The position numbers and the translations under genes were made by a program. Shown here piece by piece: positions 24,115 to 36,421 of a stretch of 64,000 nt of DNA. How positions within the stretch are numbered: the stretch's first letter is position 1; each line of letters starts with the position of its first letter. The notes below the pieces were generated by a model, which searched no databases, was not told the DNA's origin, and saw nothing but the letters and a program-made list of their open reading frames with translations. This stretch comes from Timema cristinae (Eukaryota; Arthropoda; Insecta; Phasmatodea; Timematidae), in the NCBI GenBank assembly GCA_039000515.1, contig JBCFYV010009882.1, positions 62,290,817 through 62,354,816 of the forward strand, read 5' to 3'.

Positions 24115-25195
24115 CCTTAATATATTTAATGAAGAATACAAAATACATAAGCCTCATCATCATTCTGCAGACTTATCCAGTTTTATTCACTATTGCTACA
24201 AATAGCATGCTATGCGAACCATGCTGCTTGCTAATAATCAATTTGCCTTTCATTCGAGATGGCAATGTTCCAATTCATTTCCAAAAGTTGAAGAACAACA
24301 ACAGCAAACAAAAAAGTATATCCTGTCTACCTGCGTCGAGACAATTGCTTAACAATTAAAGTTCGTTTTCATTCAAAGTCTTAGCAACATAATTATATCT
24401 ACTTCAAAAGTATAATGCATACATTAACCTTGATTTCTGTACAACTGTAAAAAAACTTCAAATATTTGTATATACACATTTACAAAGTCTATGACCACTG
24501 AGTGTGTATATTATGATGTTTACAAAAATTACTAAAGCACTAAAATCAAGATTATAAGTTTGGGTGAAAGAAGGCCCTTAATAGCTACACTAGCCACACA
24601 CAGCCTCCTGAATACTCTGATCAGCCCTGACTACACTACTACCAAATCACAATATGATTATATTTCTTCCTACATTCTTCGGGTACTAACAACATACAAG
24701 AAAGTTAGGCAAAAAAAAATATATATTGCGTCTATAAAAAACAACTTACCAGCGTTGGAATTTAGTTTTAAAGTTAAAACTTAGCTTTTTAACACTTTTG
24801 TCCTGAAAATAATGTTTCAACGTCGCTTCGCTTCTGGTGTTGTACCACATAATTTCGTTCATACAAGATTCTCATGGTAGACAAGCCAACTAACCTAAGC
24901 CCCATCTTGGCTTGAATAACCTTTTATAAAATATTTAAGAAATACTCTATTCTAGCCTAGATTGATAAAAGTTTACAATGCCTGCTCCAAAATTTTAAAA
25001 TGACCCCACCCGTAAATAAATATTATGATGCACCGCACAAACTATCTCATTCCTTTACTTACAGTTGGAGATATTTACTTAAAACTCGTATGATATGTGA
25101 ACCAAATTAATATACATTGTTGCATAAACGTAATGGAACAAAAGAGTACTACATTTTACCAAAGAGCATAAATGAAATACTATACAATTGTACAG
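24115..25195. other. AT-rich intergenic DNA
   Basis: Short plus-strand frames at 24129-24359 and 24560-24784 have no recognisable motif and are not called. Confidence 0.35.
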
Positions 25196-25199
25196 ATTA

Positions 25200-25790
25200 A
25201 TTTAAAAAGAAGGAACATCTCTGTCCAGCAAAGAGAATAAAAATTAATTCTGCATTCGACCTCCATTAAAATATTGCTTCTATCTCTAAAACTATTGATC
25301 TTATAAAATTAGCCTATATTTCAAGTTAAATATTATTATTTTTAATAGTTCTTTATTTTTGTAGTGATAAGTTAATTTTATTTCAAAGGTTTACGGAGAT
25401 ATGATCAAAATTAGACAGTAAACAGTAAAATGAGAATCACCAATTTGTTTATAATCTAAAACAATGTCTGGATAAGAGTTTTAATTAAAATCATTAGGGC
25501 TGATTTTGAGAAAAATATGTTTTTCACTTTTCGCTCAATTAGAAAACTATCTATCCTTAGGTTTAGGGTTAACTATCTAATTCTAAAATTTTATCTGGGG
25601 ATCCCTATGAAAACACTAGATACAAGGTTTATCTTGATCAATAAAATGGTTTCGTCTCTAGGCTGAGAGACACACAGAGATACGGCAATACAAAAACCAT
25701 TTATTTTGGATTCAGGGGTCATAAAATGTCAACATTCATTAATATCTCGAGTCAATTTTGTTGACGATCACGACAATAAATTTTATATCC
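25200..25790 (-). repeat. dispersed repeat R3 (minus-strand copy)
   Basis: Reverse complement matches the order of blocks at 41087-42130: GATCGTCAA, TTTTATGACCCCTGAATCCA, a TCTGTGTGTCTCTCAGCC tract, GTATCTAGTGTTTTCATAGG, a GATCCCC block, AAAAGTGAAAAACAT, TCTCAAAATCAGCCCTAATG and ATCTCCGTAAACC. From memory, this repeat type is common in arthropod sequences. No coding capacity seen. Confidence 0.75.
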
Positions 25791-25799
25791 GATGGGTTG

Positions 25800-26335
25800 A
25801 AAATAAGTAATGAGAGCAGCTGCATAACAAGTAAATAAACGAATAAATACATAAACGTAAAGAGTCCATTCGCCATAAAAGTAGGGGTAACTGACAGCAA
25901 GCAGAAGATGTACTAACAATTAAACTAATAATATAGTTAAAAACCAATTGTTTCTTGTAATAATTTTGTCTGTCAAACGCGACAGTTTAATATATAGCTA
26001 GACAGATCATATGGTTCGGTGGGTGGATACGTGAGAATATATCTGTAAAATTTGCTAGCTGTCAGTTACCACAACTCCTGTGTTGAATTGATTCTATGCT
26101 AACTTTCATATAAGGTTCTCTAAGTGGCAGTATAGCTATAAATCTAGCTTGTCTTTTCTACTGTTTCTGTTGAGTCGAGCTATGAGCTATCTCAGTTTAT
26201 AATGTCTTTAAGGCCCTTAACCCTGTCGAGTTCAAGTCTAAAAACTATTTTGTGGAATGGTGGGTGGGAGGGTGAAAGGTGTGGCCTATCTTCACAACTG
26301 ACCAAAGAATCCTTCCGCACCAATAAGAACAGATG
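25800..26335. other. intergenic DNA, nothing recognised
   Basis: No supported gene or repeat. Confidence 0.35.
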
Positions 26336-26341
26336 AATCAC

Positions 26342-26740
26342 GGGAACCGTAGATGGTGCTATCTACCGGACAGGTCTTGTGTAATAATCGTACGTTTGTC
26401 AATATCAGCTTTCTCGAGAACGAGTGAAATTTTTATGTTAATATTTTCAACAACCCTTCCAAGATAATGTATCGATATTTATTAACTGTTACATTTTTTT
26501 TATGAAGATGACAGATTTATATTGAAAAATGTCAAAATTGTTGATATTTGGTCACTGTTAAAATTATAGAGGAGGTATGTATATAAAAAGTATAATTTAT
26601 CAACATGCTTCTATTCTTGAACAAACCGTTTAAAAAAAAAAAAAAGTTTTAAAACAATAAAAATTCTCTAAGATAAACGTTTGTTCACATAGCTCTGCAT
26701 TTCCACGCAAAAATTAAAAGGGCCAATCGCCTTAAGTCAG
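26342..26740 (+). repeat. dispersed repeat R2, copy 2
   Basis: Collinear with 18444-18838 in the same orientation, with scattered substitutions and an A run at about 26629-26644. Ends at the same GGGCCAATCGCCTTAAG. Confidence 0.8.
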
Positions 26741-26749
26741 ACGATGAAA

Positions 26750-28090
26750 AGTGATATGGAGCAGTGAATATCAACCAGTGACACCAAGTGTAAAAAATGT
26801 AAACTTCTAGGAGTAGAACGAAGTTGCATAATATTAATGTATTGTAAAATGTTTTGAATATAATCTTCTATAGAATATAAAATATCATCCTTGAAAAAAA
26901 TATCAAATGTAGCTGGAGAAGCTTAACTCCAAAATAAATTAGACTTGTTTAACTAAGTGAGTAATTATTTAGGAAATTATGTTTAATCGACAACATGCAC
27001 AAAGGTATATAACAACATTAAATCATTCCCAACATATGTAATAATAAAGTGTGCTTATAATTACTATCTTGATAAAATAATTTTAATAATGATTAAATTG
27101 AAAATAAGTGAAAGATGTGGTTTAACCATTTATATTCCAAAATTAATTTGCTGTGTTAATACTTTGAATACATTTAATCATACATATTTACATGTTTAAA
27201 ATAAACATACCAATTTAATTTTCTCAATAAAGAAAGTATTACTATACTATGTTTTACATTATACCGCCTCTGTCGGATTCTTACACAAGTTATTTGGGAA
27301 ATCGTGTTGGTTATTGTGTTGTACATTCATGGACCAACTATTACACATGGATGAATTCAAGGCTAAAATTATCGACTAAGAAATAAATTGATATTAAGAC
27401 AACACAAATTTATACAAGAACGATTTTAAATGAGCTGAAAAGATTACAATGGAATTGTAATCTACAAAAATGTCCTTCCATATTATTTTCATATAAAGTT
27501 AACTCATTTAACTTATGTTACTTCTATATGATTCAATCTAATGGCCTGTATACACATTATTATGTTTTTTGAAATTTATTAATTAGCTAGGTTCGTATTG
27601 AAATTACAGTATGATGGCAACTTTTATGAAATAAATTCAAAAAGAAAATTATATGTTTATATAGTTATTTTAAAGTATATTATGTACAAAAAAGTGAATA
27701 GGATGATATAAACCAAAAAACACAAGTATGTGGTTCATATATTTCTCTTCTGAAGTTGATTAAATTTCTAGATGAGTATAAATTGTCATATTATATAGCG
27801 CTAACCTATTTTTTGGAGATTCAATCAATTTTTCCATCATTCACTTAAGTTAGTTTTCTGTTTTCAGTCATACTGTCAGAAAAGTTTTGGATATTTTGAC
27901 AATCAAAATATTGACATTGTCATCTTAAATACAATATGAAAAGGTGTTCCTAATACGCTACACACTTGAGAATTAACAATAGTCATTATTTAAAATGCCA
28001 AACCACAAGAAAACACAAGGTCTTTAAGATGTTTTACATGTTACAAGAATACAAAGCAGTACTTAAATGTGGAATTAACCCCTGTCGCCC
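26750..28090. other. AT-rich intergenic DNA
   Basis: No supported gene or repeat. Confidence 0.4.
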
Positions 28091-28099
28091 ACGAGAAGA

Positions 28100-28460
28100 C
28101 ACACATACGTTCCAACTATTGTACACCTACATGTCACCCACCCACACTCAGGCATCAGACTAATAAGGGCACGATATCTTGCACTTCCGCTGTAACGCTA
28201 CGCCCAAGAAAATAGTGGAAGGACGTAGGTCAATCTACTGTCTTCTGACACCTCGGAGAACATTCTACCAGCTTGTGGGCCAGCGTCGAAACGTCTAGTC
28301 TGACAACGCATTACGTCATGATTTCCCTCCCTCTTCCCCTCTCTAGCTTCCACTTGACCTCCTTTGGTTCTGTTTCTTAGTACACGTGATCACGTTCTTG
28401 GACCATATATTGCCATGTTTAACCTATGCCGTTACTCATAATATCACCAACTTCAGCGAG
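28100..28460 (+). other. GC-richer patch ending in a strong splice-donor-like site
   Basis: Composition rises sharply relative to the flanks. CTTCAGCGAG/GTAAGTGATG at 28451-28470 is a near-consensus donor. A short open frame, MPLLIISPTSA, runs into it. ATTACGTCATG (about 28310) resembles a CRE half-site. This could be a host first exon whose partner exons are outside the recognised sequence. Confidence 0.25.
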
Positions 28461-28470
28461 GTAAGTGATG

Positions 28471-29372
28471 CCATCTGAAGCAGATGTAATCTGCGTATTT
28501 TTCTAAATTCTCTTTCGACTTAAATAGGTTCCTTATCGTTATCAAAATTACCTTTTTAGCATTTGATAGTTAATTTATTTTAAATATAGGCATTGAGCTT
28601 AAAATCTGAGAATATTGGGGAGTAATATAATTTAGGCTTTAAATACTTTGCGTATAAATATATCTCCAAACTTAAATTTAAATATTGATGATTTATTTGC
28701 TACCTGGTGGTGTATTGTTTAATTAGACTTGTTATATGAAATCCTGCCATCATGCTTGTTTTTTAATTGCGTCCAGATGGCGTTGCTTAGCTACAATTAT
28801 TACTCTTCATAGAAATTTGTTTTCTGGCCAGTAAAGTTTGTTAACGCGTTGTTTGTTGATGCACCACCGGATAGCTTGGCATATTAGATGATTAATTGAT
28901 TTTTTTTCTATGTGAAGTTACATTAAACTCTTTGAATGTGTTAAGTTTCTATCATAATTAAATTGCTAGATTAGGAGTCGTATGTGATTTTTCCCTTTGT
29001 CAAGCAATTGGGAATATCATGAGCTAGTTCGCCCGGCACTAGATTACATTACTAGTATTTTGCGATATTTATTCATTTAAATCCGAGGTTTTTGACTATT
29101 TTACTTGTTGTGACTTAACTATTTGTGGTCTCGCTTAGATAGACTTCTGGGCTTTACTTATGCAATGTAACGTTTTAGTAGCTAATGGTGTTTTTTGTAA
29201 CTGAAAGAGAAAGTATGACCATTCCATCTTTGGTATAAGGCATAATCTTATAATCTACTCCGAACTATACTCGAGATTTTGTACTTCATTATTGTTCTCT
29301 TTATTGCTAGTAAATATTATCTCTTGTTATCCTCTGTCAATAATTTCCTTTTGGGAGGTTTAAGGCTGGGGG
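28471..29372. other. intergenic DNA, nothing recognised
   Basis: No supported feature. Would be intron if the patch at 28100-28460 is an exon. Confidence 0.35.
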
Positions 29373-32143
29373 CAGTGGCATAGATAAAATTAGTGGGGGT
29401 GCTGCTCCAGAAAATTTTTAGCCTTTGTTTTAAAATTGTGTAAAAGGGAAGAAAACATGTATAAAAAGAAAATTTATTCAGAAACTTGATAAAATCTTAG
29501 CAAAAAAACATACATTTTTACTTACTTTAACTTAAATTGTTACAGTTCGAGCTTGATATATTTATTTAAAAATGAATTCCATTCTTTTGGTTTTAATTTG
29601 CAGCAAAAGCTCAATAATTTTCTCCTGGATCTCTGGATGACAATTGAGGAAATTTTTCTTCATTGAAAGTACTGCAAGCACATTTGGTCTTTCCAAATTC
29701 ATAGTTCTTCTTAAAAAAGTTTTTATTCTTTTCAATGTTGAAAAGCAGCGCTCTGACTTTGATGTAGTCATGGGAATTGTCAAGAGGATTTTTAACAGTT
29801 TCGTTATTTCACTAAAAACATCATATAGATTATTTTCCAAGATATATTTCAGCAGCTTAATTAATTTGCAATATTCATGAATATCAGTCCTACAATAGAA
29901 TACTTTTAGTTCAGTTTCAAGTTTTTCTTTGTCATTCATGGGATAAGCTTCAGTGGTCAGTACTATCTCTTTTGTGGGATGTGCATTCTTAAATCTAGTG
30001 AAGCAATTCTTGTTGAACAATTTAGCAGCTACTAAGTGTTTGGTGGAAGAATATCTGTCCATTATATCAACACATATATAGTCACACACTTCCTTAGCAT
30101 CTTTAATGAGTGTCGTTGAAGGATTCTCACAGTAACTTGAGTTTCTCAATTTTAAAATAGCAGTTTTGAAATTTGTTATAAAGTCATTAACTTCAAACAC
30201 ACTAATTTCTCGAGATGCATTTGGTTGTAAACTATTTCAACGTGAGGCATAATCTGATTAAAAACTCTAACCAAAATTATAATTTATCATAATTCAAGTA
30301 TTTTAAAATTCCTGTTGCTTCTGCAATGGTTTTATCTGCATTTGATGTAGACTGAATTCCAGTGAGACAGTTTTTTAAAAGTTACAAATTTTCATAAACT
30401 CTGTTTATGGTAAGTATGTTGAAATTCCACCTTGTAGAGGATGGACGTGTAGTGCTGACGTCGATATGTTTCCTGAGAATGGACACAATTTGTGGTGATC
30501 TTGAGAAGAATGTTGGAATAGCCAGAATGTTAGAGAAAACAATTCTGGCGTTTCGCGTAATACTAGCTGCATTTCTCATTATTAAATTAAGTTGATGTGT
30601 ATAACAGTGAATTAAATGTGCATTACTATAAACTGCTTTTATTTTGGCTTGGATTCCTACTTTCTTGCCTTTGATGACATTTACACCATCAAATGTCTGA
30701 GCTATCAATTTTTGTCCATTTCCTTGAAGGATAATGTCCAATGGTTCTAAAATACGTTATAATATTTCATCTGCAGTTTGATTTTCTGGAATAAAGAATC
30801 CCCCAAAATGCTCAGATATTTATCCATTTAATACGTACCGCAGAACAAGAACCATTTGAGTGTGTTCCGAAACATATGTTGTGTCATCATCCCATGACAG
30901 CTACAAAGGAAGCTTTTCTAACTTCCCTCCTTATATCCTCATGCTATATTTGTAGCAGGCAGTCAAGTATCTCATGAATGAATGGTCTTAGAAACACCTT
31001 TGAAGATTGCACTGGTTTCTAAGTGATTCTTCAAATCTGAATATAATTTAGATGCAAAATCTACTAATCCTCTAAATACCCATGGAATTACTAAATTGTC
31101 TTTTTAATCATATCTACGTAAGGGAGTTTCAAAGTTTCCAAAAAAGTAAATGCAGTTTATTATTTTGGACAAAGTTTCATGGTTCTTTTTTAACTTTGAT
31201 ATTATGCTCATTGATTGAAAGTATGTATGCCTCCCTAAGTTTATTCTTAATACTTACGGTTCCTAAAAGTGACAGTGAAACAACATTATCAACGTGCATC
31301 TTTGACTTCTCATGCTTTTCAGTTTTTTCTTTCATTTTGTTTATATTTATAAAACCATCTTTTGTTCTCGGTACATCACCTCCAAACAGCAAACACGGGA
31401 AGCAAAACAGTGCAATTTTTTTTACTTTACAGCCCAAATCCAACTTTTCCATTGATACCATTCAGAATTAAAGCTACGAATATATTTCTTGTTGTTGCTT
31501 TTGCCTGGCTGAGATATCAGAATATTAGGTGTTGAACGAACTCTTTTCTTAACTGTAACTTTCTCATGAAGAAATAGCTGTGAAAACTTAAGCCAATGAA
31601 GTTCACTTACAGTCACAATACTTATTTCTTGTGGATGCAAGGCCATGGTTAAAGTTTTCTGTTAAATAACAGAACCGAAAAAAAATGAATCAATTAGAAT
31701 ATCTGGAAGAATAATAATAATCTAATTCTACACGCTTCTACACTTAATCACATTCAAGAATATGGTACATGGTTTTTAAGCACGACACACTGTGAGTAAA
31801 AAACACTTCCTTCCACCATCACGACAGAGCCGGCACTGCGAGAACCTGGAAGTCCCGCCTTCCTCCCCACTCCCTCCTATGTGCGCACGTGCACAACAGT
31901 CAAACACCACTTCGCTGGCACTGTGAATAGCACAGTTCCTTACAAAGATGTTTGTATCCTTTTCATAAACTGGGGGATGGCTACTGAAGTACTGACGTTA
32001 ATCTTAACGAATATATATTGTACTACAAAAATAAATAAAGAATTGAAGAAAAAAGGACTCATTATATTAAATGTTATCGATAATATCGAGTTGAAATAGA
32101 GGGTGCTGCAGTTCCGAAGTGCCTATACATGAGCCGCCACTTG
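29373..32143 (-). mobile_element. hAT superfamily DNA transposon, inactive
   Basis: The left end reads CAGTGGCATAGATAAAATTA then GTGGGGGTGCTGCTCC. The reverse complement of the right end reads CAAGTGGCGGCTCATGTATA then GGCACTTCGGAACTGCAGCA, giving short imperfect TIRs (CAGTGGC versus CAAGTGGC) and a shared GTGC-rich subterminal region. Flanking 8-mers CTGGGGGC and CTAGGGGT (6/8) may be a decayed TSD. A broken transposase fills the interior on the minus strand. About 2.8 kb. Confidence 0.7.
29562..31646 (-). pseudogene. hAT transposase (TTF zinc finger / ZMYM-like type), broken
   Basis: A DNA-transposon transposase, read right to left. From 31646: start MALHPQEIS, then KSNNKKYIRSFNSEWY, entering a TTF-type zinc finger (31461-31177, CFPCLLFGG then HEKSKMH, Cys and His ligands visible) after a frameshift near 31450. 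Then comes a decayed stretch in which VLRYVLNG and a fragment before QGNGQKLIAQTFDG can be read. 30741-30382 carries the RNase H-like core block AQTFDGVNVIKGKKVG and HCYTHQLNLIMRNAAS. 30200-29562 carries the C-terminal dimerisation region, TTSKSERCFSTLKRIK then FLRRTMNLERPNVLAVLSMK. Several stops and frameshifts separate the parts, so no working protein is possible. Confidence 0.88.
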
Positions 32144-32154
32144 CTAGGGGTTAC

Positions 32155-32680
32155 AGGTCGATGTATAAAACATATTTGAAATTAAATTGAGGTTTCAAAA
32201 AAAAAAAAAGAGAAATCGCCTACATCACATAAACATCTATAATTCTATTGAGAGTAAACTATGAAGCAAGAAACTCCTGGAGGGTGGCACTTTGAGTTTG
32301 TATTACACTATCAAACTCACTAGCTACATATCTATCTAGCTAATTATGATTCTAATTTTAAAACACCTTCAGTTTAACTCCCAAATTGAAGTATTTGCAC
32401 ATATTAACCTTAAACAGGTCATAGCTTGAGAGAAAACCTGAAACATCTATGGTTGGATTGAAATAGCTTAGTGGTATATATTAGGTCCAATGAAGAAACA
32501 AACTTTATCAGGGCTTTGCCTTCATAGTCATATTCAGTTTTATATATTATTTTTATTTGATTTTATTAAAAATATATAATTTATATTTTAGCTAAGGGAT
32601 TCTTTGTTTACTTCAGATAAAAAGCCAGCCCTATGTGTAGGTATTGCTTAAAACATAAATGTAAATTTTTGAACAATCCA
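32155..32680. other. AT-rich intergenic DNA
   Basis: No supported feature. Confidence 0.4.
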
Positions 32681-32689
32681 CAGTGTGTT

Positions 32690-32968
32690 GTGACCTGGTG
32701 GTCTAGGGGTAAGGTGTCAGACTTCTGTGCTGGCGGACGGGGTTCAAACCTCGGTCCCGGCACAGATTTATCTGATTTCCAAACCCTTCCTACACCTCTG
32801 ACAAGACATCTTGTGAATGTATGGAATGCCAGGCCGCCACCGTGGTTCGGATTCCACGTTAAACTGTAGGTCCTCCATTTCATCTCATAATCACCCTACC
32901 ATTACACATTAGCGTAAGTGCGTATAACCCGAACGGGTAGTAAGACGCGGTGCTAATAATAATAATAA
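32690..32968 (+). repeat. SINE family A, full length (copy A4)
   Basis: Head GTGACCTGGTGGTCTAGGGG, B box GGGGTTCAAACCTCGG, family A body, tail to GACGCGGTGCTAA and only four or so TAA units. A perfect 11-base TSD, CACAGTGTGTT, lies at 32679-32689 and 32969-32979. Subfamily without the GTGTATTAATCAC insert. Very similar to A1. Confidence 0.95.
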
Positions 32969-32984
32969 CACAGTGTGTTATTTA

Positions 32985-34058
32985 AGTTCTTAGTAAACAG
33001 TTAACAGCTTCAAACTTAATAGACTTGATGTTAAACAGTTAAAAAGTAACACCTGGACATGGGACTGTATATTGATTTGAATGAAATGCACCCTGTTATT
33101 AGAATTATAGCTTTACAATTTAAAAATGACAATTCCCATTGAATTTAAATACATTTCTCCGAAACTTAATCTAAAAACAAAGATATTTCATTCTTTTCTA
33201 GAATCTTAATTATTCTTCTGCTTAATTACTATTATATCTTAAAAATACGCACGGGTATTCATAGCTGCTATTATTTTTGGTAATATTTGCCATGGGTGTT
33301 CACACTTTGATTACTTACTTGAGTAGATTTCAGTTATGAATAGGTTGGAAAAAAAAATTGCTGGCGCTGTACTCTATTGTACATACCTAGATAACCCCTA
33401 TCAAAGCATACAAAACCCAGCTTAAATTGTTTCACACAATCTCAACAAATTAAAAAAAATCAAAACATTTTATTTCTAAAAAAGCGTATCTATTTTCGAT
33501 AATAGTTTGTATAGTACCAGAGAATAAACTTAAATAATTACTAAATAATTTGTTCGTCTAAAACTTTTGAAATTGTTTGTAAGTAGAATCGTTATTTATA
33601 ACTACGGTACGTGTTTTTTAATTTTTTGGTTTGGTATTTAAAAATGGATTATATATTTCTTAATATTAAATCAATATTAAGTAATAACTTGTTGTAGTTT
33701 AAAGTGAGATAATTTTCACTATATGCAATGGCTTTGGTAAATGTCATAAATAAATTTAAACTTGGGATACATGCATGTTATATTAAGAGTATTTCAAGTT
33801 TGAATGTATACCTGTCAATGCTGTGTAACTTATTTGAATCCAATATATTACTAGCCATATGCTATATTTTTTTCCAAAAAGCACAAAAAAAAGCCTCATT
33901 TTATGTCACTAAATAGAGATTATGTTTTGTAACTAATTATTTACTCTCTTAAACGTGTGTTTGAGATTAAAAAGAAGAATATTTAGGTTTATACATGGGG
34001 CAGATATCTCTATGTATTTTTTCACTTTGCATGAATATTTATCTGAGCTCTTCAATTA
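32985..34058. other. AT-rich intergenic DNA
   Basis: ACACCTGGACATGGGAC at about 33049 matches the minus-strand edge of the type E SINE at 38410, so a small SINE-E fragment may be present. The frame at 33728-33916 has no recognised motif. Confidence 0.35.
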
Positions 34059-34684
34059 TATATATTACAGGGAAAGTTGAAACTTGGTGAATGTCCACAG
34101 TGACTGGTCAGTGTAGACATTCACTGAAAAAGCTCAAGTTTATGATAAGCATGAGCGCTCAACTTTCACTAGTGATTGTCGACCTTCACTGGTCCTTCCC
34201 AGTGAACGTTGAAAAATGTTATTTAGCATTACAGAGAAGCCAACACCCAGGTTGTGCAAGGAAATAAGATTGGTTTTAGTTTCACATCTCTTTTAGCACC
34301 ACAAATAAGAGGGACAGCCCCCCCCTCCCCACCGCACACATGGTTTTCAAACAGACCAAGTTGGTTATTGTTTCCTGCCATTTAACTTTTTTAATACAAA
34401 GTAGTGTGATTTAGTAACGGTGAATTGTTTTGTGATTTGTTTTACGGCTGTGTTGTTTTTTAGTATTCATTTGTGTGGTTTAGAGGCGGTGAGCTGTTGT
34501 ATGATTAGTTCTCTGTGTTGTGTTGTTATTTACTCTTTTATTTCTATTATATTATCACACAATAAGTCTAAATTTGATAAGTTTTATGATGAACTTAAAG
34601 TTGAAAGCGAACACTCCCGAATTAATCTTTGTCTCAGTGAAGAAAGTGAAATATGAATTCCTTATTACTATGGTTAGAGGTATG

Positions 34685-34946
34685 TTATTATTTATATTAT
34701 TATTTAGCACCGCGTCTTACTACCCGTTCGGGTTATACGCTTAAGTACTAATTACGGTAATGGATTATGAATTAGAAAGGGTGAATTAAAGGAAGTGAAC
34801 CCGCATTTGCGTGGAGGGAGAGTGGAAAACCATTTAGGAAAAACTAACCCAGTTCACCCGACCAAGATTAAAACCTCGATCTCCCCGTCCTCAGCAGTTG
34901 GGTTCAACACGACTAGCGCGTTTGCCAACTACGTCACCGAGGCGGG
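34685..34946 (-). repeat. SINE family B (copy B3) inserted in the Ginger-like transposase
   Basis: Minus-strand SINE with short TTA run, shared tail, B body and head. A perfect 14-base TSD, TGGTTAGAGGTATG, lies at 34671-34684 and 34947-34960. Removing the SINE and one TSD joins two parts of the transposase N-terminal region. Confidence 0.95.
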
Positions 34947-36220
34947 TGGTTAGAGGTATGGAAGGAAACCCCAATAAGATAGGAAATGACTACAGATTTT
35001 AAAAAGGTATGACGTCATTGAAGTAAATGTAATTACAAAATTAATCACTGAGAAAAATAGTATTGAGTATTTTGTCTTAGATGACGAGCTGTTTATGTTT
35101 TAAATGACGCAGGCCACGGAGGAATAGATAGTATGGTTAAGAATGTGAAAACTAGATACTAAAATATCACTTAAAATGATATATTAATTTATTTGAATTT
35201 ATGTGAGCCTTGCTTGAAGAAACAAAAGAGCCAAAAGAAAGGTATTGTGGTTAAAACCAATGCTGTTTCAAGATTTGACATCTAGATGCCATGTCGATCT
35301 AATTGATTTCCAACCACAACCAGATGAGGACTACAAATTTGTTATGTTATATCAGGACAATCTGGTGAAATTTGTTGTACTTAGCGCCCTCAAGTCAAAT
35401 ACAGTGGAAGAGGTTTGTGATTACATAATATCTATTTTCTCCTTTTTAGAGGCTCCTTCAGTATTGCAGGATGATAATGTCTGAGAGTTTTTGATTAAAA
35501 TTATGAACAAGTTAACTAATTTGTTGGCTAATCTTAAGATTATGCATGGCAAACTCAGGCATAGCCAAAGTCAAGGAAGCGTCGAGAGGGCAAAGCAAGA
35601 TATGGAGAGTATGCTTACTACCTTGATGCAGGATGACAAAACTTCTCGCTGGAGCCATGATTTCAAATTCGTTCAAATAATAACTAAGAACATTACACAG
35701 TGTAATAAATAGATCACCATATGAAGCCACGTTTGGTTCCCTACCAAAGCATGGTTTAGCTTCTTCGAACATATCTACTGATGTATTAACTAACGTGGAA
35801 TATAAAGAAGATCTTGAAGTTGTAATTGGACAAATTAGTGTTGGTACTGAACAAGAAACTGAAAGAAAACCCCAAGAAAGTGATTAGAGCTATAATGGAA
35901 TGGAATAAGATGACAGCTCACTATTGGAGTGGAACAATGAAGGGTACCAATTAGATGATGGCGAATATAGTCTAGTTTAACTGACCTTAACCAATACACA
36001 TCGGCAGTAATAAATCAGGGAAAAGAAGCATTCAACTCCTTAACAAATCATGTAAAAAAGGATTAAACGTTTATCAGACGAGCTTTTGCAACTAGTGGAT
36101 AAAGGTTCTACCCTCCGAATTCCAGTTACAGATAAAGAGGAGATGCCAGATCAATCCTCGGTGCTGTCTTGGAGATGGACTTGGGACCATAGATGGTGTA
36201 CTGAAGCAGCTCTCTAAAAG

Positions 36221-36421
36221 GTAAGGTTTTATACATGTTGTATTAGCTATCAATTTACCATATACAAGAAAAAAATGCAGAAAAGAATTGAAAGACCATA
36301 TATGTTTTACAGTTACAAGTATTCATGTATAGCCTGTGATGTTTTCTTGTCCTCCCCTTCCACCCATCTAGTCTTAATACATTTTTGATTAAAGCCTGCA
36401 AATAAATTGTGTTTATTTCAG
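36221..36421 (+). other. intron in the Ginger-like transposase gene
   Basis: GTAAGG at 36221 and TTTATTTCAG ending at 36421 fit splice sites. Joining the flanks gives VLKQLSKR/SQFSAC in one frame, which is the expected continuity in this family. Length 201 bases. Confidence 0.7.

Noticed and set aside
25555..25575. Telomere-like TTAGGG motif
   Set aside because: GGTTTAGGGTTAAC occurs once only, within repeat R3, with no tandem array.
32608..32883. Frames on both strands with a protein-like look
   Set aside because: They lie in SINE A4 and are translations of the SINE body.
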